A DNA stretch of 21,079 nucleotides, taken from the IMG/VR virus record IMGVR_UViG_3300017752_000216, positions 1 through 21,079 of that record; one strand, 5' to 3'. Position numbers and translations under genes: made by a program. Shown in pieces: positions 1 through 7,062 of this stretch (positions are counted from its first letter, which is position 1; each line of letters opens with the position of its first letter). The DNA is from a virus. The notes under the pieces were generated by a model. That model worked only from the letters and a program-made list of their open reading frames with translations, was not told the DNA's origin and did no database searches.

Positions 1-1
1 T

Positions 2-838
2 ACTCCAGGTTATGGTACGGTAAGAGTTGGTTCTGCATCTGGTTATACATCTATCGGTAGTGCTTCAGATACATTTTTCTCTGATGGTCAAAATTCAGCA
101 GCAAGAACATTACAAGCATCAGATGACACAGATCCGGATGGTGGTGGTCCAGTAGCTCCTGGTGATTGGCCAGCTGTTCCAGGCACATCGGAAAATATTA
201 GTTCAACGACTACTTATTATCAAGACCAAAGACAACCATCATATCCAAGTACAGGAACTCTCGATGCTGATTCATATTTGTATTGGACTGGTTCTGCTTT
301 ACGAGTTGCAGGTTCCACCGAATCTCAAATATATGATGAAGTGGTTGCACAAGCAATTGCAGATATGAAAACAGGTAATGCTGTTGGAACATATTATGTT
401 TCTACATCATCACCAAACTATTTGGGTGCCGGTACATGGACCGATAAGGGTACTTTCTTTTCAGACACCACACACGATCAGGGTACTACTACATATAAAT
501 TATGGTTGAAGAGAAGTTTGACCAGTGTACCTGGAACTGATTATGATCCGGTTAAATGGAATACTTCTTCATCAGCAGTTCAGGAAATTACGAATGCTAA
601 AAGCGGCAATCTTATACAAAATATTCTATTGCCAGTTTTACAAAGAAGAATAGACAACAACGATTTGGTATATTCTGTAAGTCAGACATTGTCGCATACT
701 AACAGAGGTGCATTTACCAATACTGCGCAGACAGGTTCTACTACATCGTATGTCTTTAGTGATCCGACATACTTTACAAATTCGAGTGTATCTGGTGCGG
801 CATCCACAAGACAGACACACTATTTTCAGCTAGACTAA
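2..838 (+). CDS. Virion structural protein, 3' part (5' end outside window)
   Basis: The frame is open from the left edge to the TAA at 836-838, giving the last 278 residues of a longer protein. An internal ATG at 278 is not a credible start, because the same low-complexity style continues upstream of it. Composition is rich in Ser, Thr, Gly, Tyr and Asn with almost no Cys, including a Gly-Gly-Gly-Pro linker and many short beta-prone stretches, as in phage fibre, whisker or baseplate proteins. It sits directly upstream of a late promoter box and shares the + strand with the terminase-tail block. I do not recognise the family. A tail-fibre, neck or baseplate component is an inference from composition and context. 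Confidence 0.6.
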   Translation, partial: TPGYGTVRVGSASGYTSIGSASDTFFSDGQNSAARTLQASDDTDPDGGGPVAPGDWPAVPGTSENISSTTTYYQDQRQPSYPSTGTLDADSYLYWTGSALRVAGSTESQIYDEVVAQAIADMKTGNAVGTYYVSTSSPNYLGAGTWTDKGTFFSDTTHDQGTTTYKLWLKRSLTSVPGTDYDPVKWNTSSSAVQEITNAKSGNLIQNILLPVLQRRIDNNDLVYSVSQTLSHTNRGAFTNTAQTGSTTSYVFSDPTYFTNSSVSGAASTRQTHYFQLD

Positions 839-840
839 GG

Positions 841-848
841 TATAAATA
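841..848 (+). promoter_or_regulatory. T4-type late promoter box TATAAATA
   Basis: This is a perfect match to the T4 late promoter octamer, read by the late sigma factor gp55 with gp33 and the sliding clamp in T4. It lies 4 nt before the ATG at 853. With T4 geometry (box at -13 to -6) transcription would begin at about 853-854, giving a leaderless mRNA for the acidic protein. Confidence 0.7.
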
Positions 849-852
849 AGTT

Positions 853-1866
853 ATGAGTGAAAACATTGAAAATCAAATTGAAAATCTGACCGATGAACTT
901 TCATCCGATGATGTGGTAACTGATGTTCCATTACGCGGTCCGGTTATGCCGAATCAAGAAATAAAAGAAGAATTAGCCGATGGTACTCTTACATTTGAGT
1001 ATGCAAGATGGACTGATAATTCTCGAACAATGGTACAAGCCGCATACTTTGATTCAGAAGGTTGGGGCAGAATAGAAAACTTCCCAGCTCAACCAATTCC
1101 TGGTAGCCTTTTCATTAAACTAATTGATGTATATAGTATTGAAGACATTGATGAAATGTCAAACTATTTTTGGGACAATGAAAGAGAATTTACTAAAACT
1201 GTCGAAGAACTCAGAGCTTGGCAGAAAGATGGTAAATTCTACGAATATCAGGACTGGAAAACTACCGGTGAAATGCAACAGTTTTTGGATTTCAAAGAAT
1301 CCGGTCAGCTCGAAGAATTTAGAGAATGGAAAGAAAAAGGTGAGCAGTATAGTGAACTTGCCGCCAAAGTAGATAAGTTTGGTTTATCTGATGTAACACT
1401 CGAAGAACTTGAAGAATTTAGACTTTGGAAAGTTCATGGTGGTGTATTACCAGATCTTGACACCGTGATCATCGAAGAAAATGATGATGAAGAAGACTAT
1501 GAAAACTTCTTTTCTAATCTTAACGAGCTTCAAGATTTTGAAGAAGATGTCGAAATGCCAGAAGAACTCGCAGAAGTTGTCTTTGGCGAAGAAGAAGTTG
1601 AAGAAGAAGTAGTTGAACCTAGAGTTGTAGAGAAAATTGTTGAGAAGATTGAAGAAATTCCAGTCGAAGTTCCAACAATTTCAATTGAACACATGACTCA
1701 ACATTATTCAACAGAAGATCTTTTCAGAATGAAGATTGAAGTGTTTGATATTCCAGCAGTTCGTAATGCACCACAAGAACTGAAGACACGTATTCGTAAA
1801 TCCAAAACACCAGTAGAACTATTTGCTATCATCCATGAAGCAAATGTGATTTCTGATAATGGATAA
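853..1866 (+). CDS. Acidic repeat protein of unknown function
   Basis: A 337-aa, strongly acidic protein that I do not recognise. Residues 1-110 look globular (an Arg-Trp-Thr then Phe-Asp-Ser-Glu-Gly-Trp region). Residues 120-167 are four tandem 12-residue units with aromatic or Leu at position 1, Trp/Phe at 4 and Gly at 8; a fifth partial copy lies near 189-196. Residues 205-275 are an acidic, probably coiled or extended stretch with repeated Val-Glu-Glu and Val-Glu-Lys-Ile. A basic patch with Arg-Lys-Ser-Lys follows at about 311-319. The ATG at 853 follows a perfect late promoter by 4 nt, and AAGG at 837-840 is the only Shine-Dalgarno-like sequence. Its 3' end overlaps the opposing glycosyltransferase gene by 38 bp. 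Late timing suggests a virion or assembly role, which is inference. Confidence 0.75.
   Translation: MSENIENQIENLTDELSSDDVVTDVPLRGPVMPNQEIKEELADGTLTFEYARWTDNSRTMVQAAYFDSEGWGRIENFPAQPIPGSLFIKLIDVYSIEDIDEMSNYFWDNEREFTKTVEELRAWQKDGKFYEYQDWKTTGEMQQFLDFKESGQLEEFREWKEKGEQYSELAAKVDKFGLSDVTLEELEEFRLWKVHGGVLPDLDTVIIEENDDEEDYENFFSNLNELQDFEEDVEMPEELAEVVFGEEEVEEEVVEPRVVEKIVEKIEEIPVEVPTISIEHMTQHYSTEDLFRMKIEVFDIPAVRNAPQELKTRIRKSKTPVELFAIIHEANVISDNG
1210..1353 (+). repeat. Four tandem 36-bp units encoding 12-residue repeats
   Basis: Residues 120-131, 132-143, 144-155 and 156-167 of the acidic protein align without gaps. Position 1 is Leu, Tyr, Phe, Phe; position 4 is Trp, Trp, Phe, Trp; position 8 is Gly in all four; position 5 or 6 is Lys. 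A degenerate fifth copy (Phe-Arg-Leu-Trp-Lys-Val-His-Gly) is encoded near 1417-1440. The repeat is visible in the protein; the DNA units have diverged. Confidence 0.65.
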
Positions 1867-2476
1867 ACTTTACATCTGAATTAAACTCCCGTTTATTGTA
1901 ATCATAAAACCAATCACCAGGGTATGCTTCATTGCATTCTTCTACCCATTTGCGTGTTGGATTTTGTATCATTTTACCATACCATTCTTGTGGTAAGTAT
2001 ACGGGTTTTAGTTTTTGATTGATGGAATCTTCTATAAAGTACTGCTCACCATTTACAGGACCGTGAGTTGTACCATTCTCTATGTAATAATTCTGCCAAT
2101 ATTCTGGGTCTGCCATAAATTTATCCCATATGTATTTACAATCTTTTGGATAATACTTATAGAAACCACCATTAATACAATACTCTTGTTTTGCGGTGTC
2201 TGTCCACCAGGCATTCATACATACAAATTCACCACGTTCAATCGGATAATTTATCATATCCATGTAGTTGCTATTTAAAATAACATCTACATCCATGACA
2301 ACCAATGGCTCATCCATATCAAGAGACATGCCGACCATCTTATTCCATTGCAGTTTGATTTTTTGAGTCAGAGGTTTTCTGACCCATATAATATCTGGAA
2401 TTAATTTGTTGAGATAAGTTTCATATTCGGGACCATATTTGTCTCCGATTCTTACCACCAATACCCGCTGACCCAT
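1829..2476 (-). CDS. GT-A-like glycosyltransferase (divergent copy)
   Basis: A 215-aa protein predicted to transfer a sugar from a nucleotide sugar. The N-terminal strand is followed by Ile-Gly-Asp-Lys-Tyr (10-14), and a DxD metal and nucleotide-sugar motif lies in MDVDVI at about 61-66. Asn-Gly-Gly-Phe-Tyr at 102-106 matches the NGG(V/F)Y segment of the neighbouring paralogue, and a His-Tyr...His tail is near 206-211. It shares a Trp-Asn-Lys-Met-Val segment with the copy at 3947-4609. I chose the ATG at 2476 because AAAGG lies 6 nt upstream; an in-frame TTG at 2482 is an alternative. It overlaps the upstream gene by 25 nt and the convergent acidic gene by 38 nt, and is the last gene of its leftward unit. 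The substrate is unknown. Confidence 0.72.
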   Translation of the reverse strand: MGQRVLVVRIGDKYGPEYETYLNKLIPDIIWVRKPLTQKIKLQWNKMVGMSLDMDEPLVVMDVDVILNSNYMDMINYPIERGEFVCMNAWWTDTAKQEYCINGGFYKYYPKDCKYIWDKFMADPEYWQNYYIENGTTHGPVNGEQYFIEDSINQKLKPVYLPQEWYGKMIQNPTRKWVEECNEAYPGDWFYDYNKREFNSDVKFIHYQKSHLLHG

Positions 2477-3237
2477 TTCCAACCTTTCGCTGCTTCATGT
2501 AATTCAAAGTGTAAGTGATTACCTACATCGGTATTGAATACACATATTGTTTTATCTGGTCTGTGTTTATATGAATGTATGTCATCAGGCCATGCGCAAC
2601 CACGGTTGAAAGAGTAAAAATGATCTGGAGATACAAAGTTAAATTCATCCATATGAATTTCTGTAAGGTAATTATCAGTACCACCGGTGAAAACAAAGTA
2701 TGCTTTATCTGCATTACCTTCTTTGGAAATATGCTTCCAAATAGGTTTACCTTGTTTGTCATTCCAAATGTATACACCACCATTAACACGAGCACCATGA
2801 TTTTTTAGCCACAGTGGTTTGGCTTCATCATCCATGTTATGCCACCAAGATCTACCAATCATCGGCTTATCTTGTTGTTCCCAATCTTCAATAAGTGGTG
2901 TAAGATTTTTTTGAATGATGAGATCTAAATCAAAATACATCTTTGTACCTTTGATTCCCCAACCATTTGGTTTCCAATAGTTAAGTTTCGGTCTATCCCA
3001 AAGTCTTGGTAAACCACGACTATACTCACCAGAATCCCACATTTGTTGAGGTGTTGAGTTTGGTAGGTCTTCTAAAAATGGAAGGTGTTCAATCTCAACA
3101 TTCATACCACGTGTGTCATCTGTCTGGCAATAGAACTTAAAGTCCATGCTCATGTTTCTTTTGACCATGCTGTATAATCTATTTACATATGAGATGTCGT
3201 ACTTATCACCCCATCTTACACAGTGAATATGAATCAT
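2452..3237 (-). CDS. GT-A-like glycosyltransferase (NGGVY type)
   Basis: A 261-aa protein with the layout of a GT-A fold glycosyltransferase. It begins with a short strand and Arg-Trp-Gly-Asp-Lys-Tyr near 8-13, then Tyr-Val-Asn-Arg-Leu. A DxD motif in YFDLDLI is at 101-107 and Asn-Gly-Gly-Val-Tyr at 152-156, as seen in GT8-like enzymes. Gly-Gly-Thr-Asp-Asn-Tyr-Leu near 185-191 and a His-Leu-His-Phe tail at about 241-244 follow. The N-terminal 40 residues are plainly related to the copy at 3947-4609, so the two are paralogues separated by a methyltransferase gene. Its start overlaps the stop of that methyltransferase gene as ATGA (3237-3234). The acceptor could be a virion protein, a glycan or lipid; this cannot be told from sequence. 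Confidence 0.78.
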   Translation of the reverse strand: MIHIHCVRWGDKYDISYVNRLYSMVKRNMSMDFKFYCQTDDTRGMNVEIEHLPFLEDLPNSTPQQMWDSGEYSRGLPRLWDRPKLNYWKPNGWGIKGTKMYFDLDLIIQKNLTPLIEDWEQQDKPMIGRSWWHNMDDEAKPLWLKNHGARVNGGVYIWNDKQGKPIWKHISKEGNADKAYFVFTGGTDNYLTEIHMDEFNFVSPDHFYSFNRGCAWPDDIHSYKHRPDKTICVFNTDVGNHLHFELHEAAKGWKWVSGYWW

Positions 3238-3950
3238 GCTTTATATCCAATAATCATAAATCTTTTGTGATGATCGTCATAATCATGGAATGGAATCTCA
3301 CCTTTCCACAACACTTGTGTCATATTGACCTGCTCTTCAAATGCTTCTAATGAATCAACTGCGTTGATGTGTGCATAGTCATCTTTAAAATTTGTAGATT
3401 GAAATACACAGAGTGCATCGGTTTTGAAATCAGTCATGGGATACATGTGTTCACACGATGTATTAATCATAATATCTGTTTTTACCTTTGACAATCTATC
3501 AAACTCCCAGTTGACATCGATATTGTGTGTCATAAGTCTGCGTGTACCATGTAATCTCTCAGCTACTTCTAGAGCTTCAGCATCGAAGTCACACATGTGA
3601 ATTTTCTTAAGTGTTCCAAAGTATTGCCAGATCAATGGAACAATGAGTGTACCATACCATGAACCAAGAATCCACCACCTTGTTTGTCTATCAATAGTAT
3701 AATCTACTTCTGCGCGTAAAACTTCAAGCATCCAACACTTTGCATAGAATTGATTACGTGAAAATGATTTTGCAAAGTCTTCTACACGATGTGGATAGTT
3801 ATATGCAATATCGAGCATGGTACGTGACCATTCCCACACAGGTACAGGAAATTTATCCATAGTCACGGTGTTTTGTCTTGTCTTTACATCAGTGATTACA
3901 CCACCAATATCTTTCTTTTCATCTAGTGTTGGCCCATTTCGCAAGGTCAT
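3234..3950 (-). CDS. Class I SAM-dependent methyltransferase
   Basis: A 238-aa protein with a Rossmann-type methyltransferase core. Motif I is the glycine-containing loop ILGSWYG at about 94-100. The acidic ribose-binding residue lies in CDFDAEA at about 120-126. A strand with DIMINTSCEHM at about 159-169 fills the motif IV position. Residues 1-90 form an alpha-rich extension. The ATG at 3950 forms an ATGA overlap with the stop of the preceding glycosyltransferase gene and has AGGAG 9 nt upstream; an ATG at 3956 is possible but would leave only 3 nt. Lying between two glycosyltransferases, it may methylate the glycan they build, or a related small molecule. The target is inference. Confidence 0.7.
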   Translation of the reverse strand: MTLRNGPTLDEKKDIGGVITDVKTRQNTVTMDKFPVPVWEWSRTMLDIAYNYPHRVEDFAKSFSRNQFYAKCWMLEVLRAEVDYTIDRQTRWWILGSWYGTLIVPLIWQYFGTLKKIHMCDFDAEALEVAERLHGTRRLMTHNIDVNWEFDRLSKVKTDIMINTSCEHMYPMTDFKTDALCVFQSTNFKDDYAHINAVDSLEAFEEQVNMTQVLWKGEIPFHDYDDHHKRFMIIGYKA

Positions 3951-4609
3951 TTCCATAATCTCCTAACCCATTCTTCATTAATGGTATCTTGTTTTTCTGT
4001 ATTGTAATCAAAGAGAATAATGGGTACTTCATCTCTATATTCTTCATTACAATTCCAATACGAGTATGCCCAGTCTTTTTTCCATACATCATATTTATGC
4101 ACATTGTTAATGTAATTATCAATGCCTTTGTACATAAAAAGAATCTTATCTTTGTTTTCTACAAAGTGTTTCCAGATATGATTCTTTCTTGTACTTTCAT
4201 CCCAACATAAAACACTGGAGTTTATGTCGCAGTACTTATAATTATCACCAATTGTCCACGCCTTCAATTGTTTCAAATCAATCCAGTCAGTGTACAAAAA
4301 TTTCATCAGGTTTGTAGGCTCATACATACGAGATATATCTTTTTGTACAATCAAATCAAGGTCAAGAAACATACCGCTCTTTACTGGAAAATCATCACTG
4401 AATAGGACCATCTTGTTCCACCATTTTTCAAGTCCAAGTGACATGTCCAGTGATATGATTTCTATTTCTTTATCAATATCTGTGTCATCTTCAGTAACAC
4501 AATACAGTTTGAATTCTTGTTTCACATGTCTTTTTAACATGTTATTGAGTTTGTTTACAAATTCTGAACTATATTTTGTACCCCATTTGAGGCATACGAA
4601 ATTAATCAT
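3947..4609 (-). CDS. GT-A-like glycosyltransferase (paralogue of 2452-3237)
   Basis: A 220-aa GT-A-type protein. Lys-Trp-Gly-Thr-Lys-Tyr near 8-13 and Phe-Val-Asn-Lys-Leu near 17-21 match the same positions of the 261-aa copy. Leu-Tyr-Cys-Val-Thr-Glu-Asp-Asp is at 35-42 and the DxD in FLDLDLIVQKD at 81-91. The NGG segment is altered to Asn-Ser-Ser-Val at 130-133, followed by Lys-Gly-Ile-Asp-Asn-Tyr-Ile at 161-167. The change at the NGG site may mean a different donor or acceptor. Its ATG overlaps the stop of the upstream oxygenase-like gene by 8 nt (ATGATTAA), so translation is probably coupled. The acceptor is unknown. Confidence 0.77.
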   Translation of the reverse strand: MINFVCLKWGTKYSSEFVNKLNNMLKRHVKQEFKLYCVTEDDTDIDKEIEIISLDMSLGLEKWWNKMVLFSDDFPVKSGMFLDLDLIVQKDISRMYEPTNLMKFLYTDWIDLKQLKAWTIGDNYKYCDINSSVLCWDESTRKNHIWKHFVENKDKILFMYKGIDNYINNVHKYDVWKKDWAYSYWNCNEEYRDEVPIILFDYNTEKQDTINEEWVRRLWK

Positions 4610-5405
4610 TAGACCACCGTACTACATAATCATTATACTTCTCAGCACATCTTTTTATAAAATCAATGTGTTTTTCTTTCATACCAGGTGTGTTTTCTTT
4701 TACTTCTACAAATCCTGTTAACCTTTTAGGATGTGGTTTGTTCCATTGTACAGAATGTAATGTGCTTGAGTTATTAAGGTGATATGCTGTGAGGTTTTTT
4801 GGGTACGGTGCTTTTACCTTTTCCTTTTGACATATAGATTCTGTTACAAACTTTTTTGCATAAGCATAATTTCCATCCATCACATTTGGGTCAATGCCAA
4901 GAATATCTTTACGCAAATCTATATTTGTTTCATACTTTTTCTTTGTTGGCCACAACATGAGTGGATTATCATCTCCATCAGGCAAGTCTAAATAAAATCT
5001 ATATCCAAATGAATCGTGATCTTCATGCCATTGTTCTCTCACTGGGTCTGGTCTCATAGATATAAAAAGAAAACCGTATAAATCTTCTGGCTGCAACTCA
5101 TATGTTGAGCAGATCCATTCAATAAAATTTGGAAAGAGTTTATCAAAGTCATTCTGATATTTACCTTTCGTCATTCCACGCGTAACATCCCATGCATAGT
5201 TTTCACCATAGTGTTCTTGCATATTATTTACAAAATCAGGTTTTTTTAAATCCATAAAACCACCATCTGATTGAGGCAAATGAAGAGGGTATTTTTCCCA
5301 TTGCGGATATACATCAGCAGCCCACTGTCTTAATTCATTTACATTGAAATCTGCTGGGTATGGAGATGTCGAGATTGGTGTGTAGAGAATATCGCTGATG
5401 TCCAT
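4602..5405 (-). CDS. Fe(II)/2-oxoglutarate oxygenase-like protein (1)
   Basis: A 267-aa protein, first gene of the leftward unit 5405-1829. Residues 124-141 carry a Trp-His-Glu-Asp-His-Asp cluster in which His127-x-Asp129 fits the iron-binding HxD of double-stranded beta-helix oxygenases. A distal His217 in TLHSVQW and Arg228 in KRLTGF complete the His and 2-oxoglutarate Arg positions. The long alpha-rich N-terminal part (1-110) is unlike the other four copies. A perfect TATAAATA on the - strand ends 16 nt before the ATG. The reaction would be hydroxylation of a protein side chain or small molecule with O2 and 2-oxoglutarate. Family membership is inferred from this residue pattern only. Confidence 0.62.
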   Translation of the reverse strand: MDISDILYTPISTSPYPADFNVNELRQWAADVYPQWEKYPLHLPQSDGGFMDLKKPDFVNNMQEHYGENYAWDVTRGMTKGKYQNDFDKLFPNFIEWICSTYELQPEDLYGFLFISMRPDPVREQWHEDHDSFGYRFYLDLPDGDDNPLMLWPTKKKYETNIDLRKDILGIDPNVMDGNYAYAKKFVTESICQKEKVKAPYPKNLTAYHLNNSSTLHSVQWNKPHPKRLTGFVEVKENTPGMKEKHIDFIKRCAEKYNDYVVRWSND

Positions 5406-5413
5406 AATAAATA
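5406..5413 (+). promoter_or_regulatory. Late promoter box AATAAATA (rightward)
   Basis: This matches NATAAATA and lies directly against the start codon of the leftward gene at 5405. It would drive the rightward gene at 5429, with a predicted start near 5419 and a leader of about 10 nt. It faces the leftward box at 5422-5429. Confidence 0.5.
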
Positions 5414-5421
5414 CCTTAGAT

Positions 5422-5429
5422 TATTTATA
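5422..5429 (-). promoter_or_regulatory. Late promoter box TATAAATA (leftward)
   Basis: The + strand reads TATTTATA, so the - strand carries a perfect late octamer. It overlaps the first base of the rightward ATG at 5429. The predicted start is near 5416, giving an 11-nt leader to the leftward ATG at 5405. It should control the five-gene unit 5405-1829. Confidence 0.62.
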
Positions 5430-5950
5430 TGACCATGCGAAACGTAAAATTCATAGAACACGATTTTGATGAAGCTAATCTGCGAAAAGAAGCAGAGAGT
5501 TTTGATATGTGGGATAAGTATACAGATCCAAGATATCCAGACGGTGAAAAGTCTCCATTTGAGGTTGTGTATTGGGACGAAAGCATTCAGAATATACCGA
5601 TTGCATATAAAGAAGGATATAAATTTCTTGATAAGTATGGACTATTGGAATACAAATGGACTATCTTATATCACAAACTTCTTGCAAACTCAGTTCTCAT
5701 ACCACATACAGATCACAATTGTTTAGCGGCAGTAAATTGTATATTGAATGATGATGATATGAATTCAAAGATACAATTCTATGATGATGAAGGTATTGAA
5801 ATAGTACAATATAAGAAAGCAATAATTAATACTGATGCAATGCATTCTGTAAAGAATGGACCACAAGATAGATGGATATTCAAAATTGGTTTCTCCGATA
5901 TATCTATAAATGAACTTGACGAGAGAATAAATAACTCATGTACCACTTAA
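5429..5950 (+). CDS. Fe(II)/2-oxoglutarate oxygenase-like protein (2)
   Basis: A 173-aa rightward gene facing away from oxygenase copy 1 across a 23-bp gap. His93-Thr-Asp95 in LIPHTDHN gives the HxD iron motif, His139 in DAMHSV the distal ligand, and Arg148 in QDRWIFKIGF the 2-oxoglutarate-binding position. The spacing (about 44 residues from HxD to distal His, then 9 to Arg) fits the aspartyl/asparaginyl hydroxylase-like fold. It is compact, with no extra domain. The ATG at 5429 is used here; a second ATG at 5435 is possible, and no strong Shine-Dalgarno is present. It overlaps the next + gene by 13 nt. The substrate is unknown. Confidence 0.65.
   Translation: MTMRNVKFIEHDFDEANLRKEAESFDMWDKYTDPRYPDGEKSPFEVVYWDESIQNIPIAYKEGYKFLDKYGLLEYKWTILYHKLLANSVLIPHTDHNCLAAVNCILNDDDMNSKIQFYDDEGIEIVQYKKAIINTDAMHSVKNGPQDRWIFKIGFSDISINELDERINNSCTT
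5926..5933 (+). promoter_or_regulatory. Late promoter box AATAAATA inside the end of the upstream gene
   Basis: NATAAATA followed by ACTC and the ATG at 5938, the same 4-nt spacing seen at 841, 11339, 13422 and 20681. It lies within the last codons of the preceding oxygenase-like gene and would give the 140-aa gene its own leaderless transcript. Confidence 0.5.
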
Positions 5951-6360
5951 AAACACATATGCAATCGCTAAGATCTAATGGCGTAACAGAAGCCGAACTC
6001 GGTCTTCACATTTACTCGCTTGTCACGAAAGATGATTTGTCAGAAGTTTTGCAAGTTCAACAAACTTATGTTGAGAATGATGATTTGCTTTTCTTTTTGA
6101 GAGAATTAGATGAGGGTGATAGTGAATATGCATCGATGTCTCTTGTAGTACACAGAGTAGTTAAAACTAGAGAAGCTGCACAATCTTTGCGTGATGATCT
6201 TGCTACAGTATACAATAAAGGTATTAATGCTGGTGGTGGTACTCTTGAAACCACAATAACTGAGATTACTTACGATCAATTTGTTGAACTGCAGCAAAAA
6301 CTTGGTGTGAAGTATTATTTTGCTGGTTTGGCAGAGGTGCTTGAAGATCTAGAGGACTGA
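5938..6360 (+). CDS. Hypothetical protein, 140 aa
   Basis: I do not recognise this protein. The N-terminal half is alpha-rich (helix-like segments around 8-50) with an acidic Arg-Glu-Leu-Asp-Glu-Gly-Asp stretch at about 55-61. A Gly-Gly-Gly turn lies near 99-101, followed by a Thr-rich strand, an amphipathic helix and an acidic C-terminus. No signal peptide or membrane segment is visible. The start is supported by the late box 4 nt upstream and a 13-nt overlap with the preceding gene. The 3' end overlaps the opposing oxygenase gene by 12 nt. Its pairing with an oxygenase gene in a two-gene unit may mean a partner or substrate role, but nothing in the sequence proves this. Confidence 0.68.
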   Translation: MYHLKTHMQSLRSNGVTEAELGLHIYSLVTKDDLSEVLQVQQTYVENDDLLFFLRELDEGDSEYASMSLVVHRVVKTREAAQSLRDDLATVYNKGINAGGGTLETTITEITYDQFVELQQKLGVKYYFAGLAEVLEDLED

Positions 6361-7062
6361 TTTCTTCGCAAGATCGAGAGCACTTTGAAATACATTTGCC
6401 ATCATTTCTAATTTTTTAATCTTATCAAACTTCATATTTTCTGTAACACCATTCGTATCCCACGAATTCATTATCAAATGAAATCTATCTTCATCTGATT
6501 CATTGATGATCCGATGATAATGATTTACCTTTAATATGTATGCACTACCATCTGCAGGCATGTGTATCCTATCGATTTCATTCATATCATTATCATATAA
6601 AATATGCACACACTTATCATTTGTAATTATGGGTATATGAATTCTCGTAGCATAATCTGTGGTTTTTAAAGTATCTTTATGTATAGTACTTTCTCCGCCT
6701 GATTTGAGAACTGTAAAGCGAGCACGTCTTGGGTATAGACCCATATTATCGAGTGTGTCTATAACTTCTTCAATATAATCTACACACAGTTTTGTCTTTT
6801 GTTTGTAATTGAATTCATGATTGATTTCTTTTTCTAATGCAATCTTATAATCTATCTTATTGCCTGAAAATGCAAGCTGACCGCTTGTCATTCCATTTTT
6901 CCAATCGCCATTTGCGGACAGTACACTCCATCCACCGAATTTACTACCATATTCTTCGCCTTGAATTATGGCATCGCCAACATTCAGAACATGCTTTTCA
7001 AAATCAGCACGTAATTTTTTTATATCGAATTGAATAGGAAGTTTTTCAACCCATGAGGTCAT
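6349..7062 (-). CDS. Aspartyl/asparaginyl beta-hydroxylase-like oxygenase (3)
   Basis: A 237-aa protein and one of the clearest members of the group. His128-Lys-Asp130 gives the iron HxD motif, followed by the family-like segment ATRIHIPII at 138-146. A small strand then leads to Gly-Ser-Ala-Tyr-Ile-Leu-Lys-Val with His183, then Asn-Glu-Ser-Asp-Glu-Asp-Arg193 and a hydrophobic strand. This order (HxD, R-x-H-x-P, G...H...N...R) matches AspH/LpxO-type enzymes, which hydroxylate Asp/Asn residues or lipid acyl chains. It is the last gene of the leftward unit 11318-6349. It overlaps the preceding gene by 17 nt and the convergent + gene by 12 nt. Confidence 0.76.
   Translation of the reverse strand: MTSWVEKLPIQFDIKKLRADFEKHVLNVGDAIIQGEEYGSKFGGWSVLSANGDWKNGMTSGQLAFSGNKIDYKIALEKEINHEFNYKQKTKLCVDYIEEVIDTLDNMGLYPRRARFTVLKSGGESTIHKDTLKTTDYATRIHIPIITNDKCVHILYDNDMNEIDRIHMPADGSAYILKVNHYHRIINESDEDRFHLIMNSWDTNGVTENMKFDKIKKLEMMANVFQSALDLAKKSVL

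Noticed and set aside
278-838. A 186-aa gene starting at the ATG at 278
   Set aside because: The same frame stays open to the window edge with matching composition, so this is an internal Met of a gene that begins outside the window.
4092-4099. CATAAATA on the - strand inside the glycosyltransferase gene 3947-4609
   Set aside because: No gene starts at a suitable distance, and the motif is expected several times by chance in DNA this AT-rich.
4290-4721. 143-codon + strand open frame antisense to a glycosyltransferase and oxygenase gene
   Set aside because: It is hydrophobic and Ile/Phe/Ser-rich, as expected from the reverse strand of AT-rich coding DNA. It crosses two well-supported - strand genes and has no late box or family motif.
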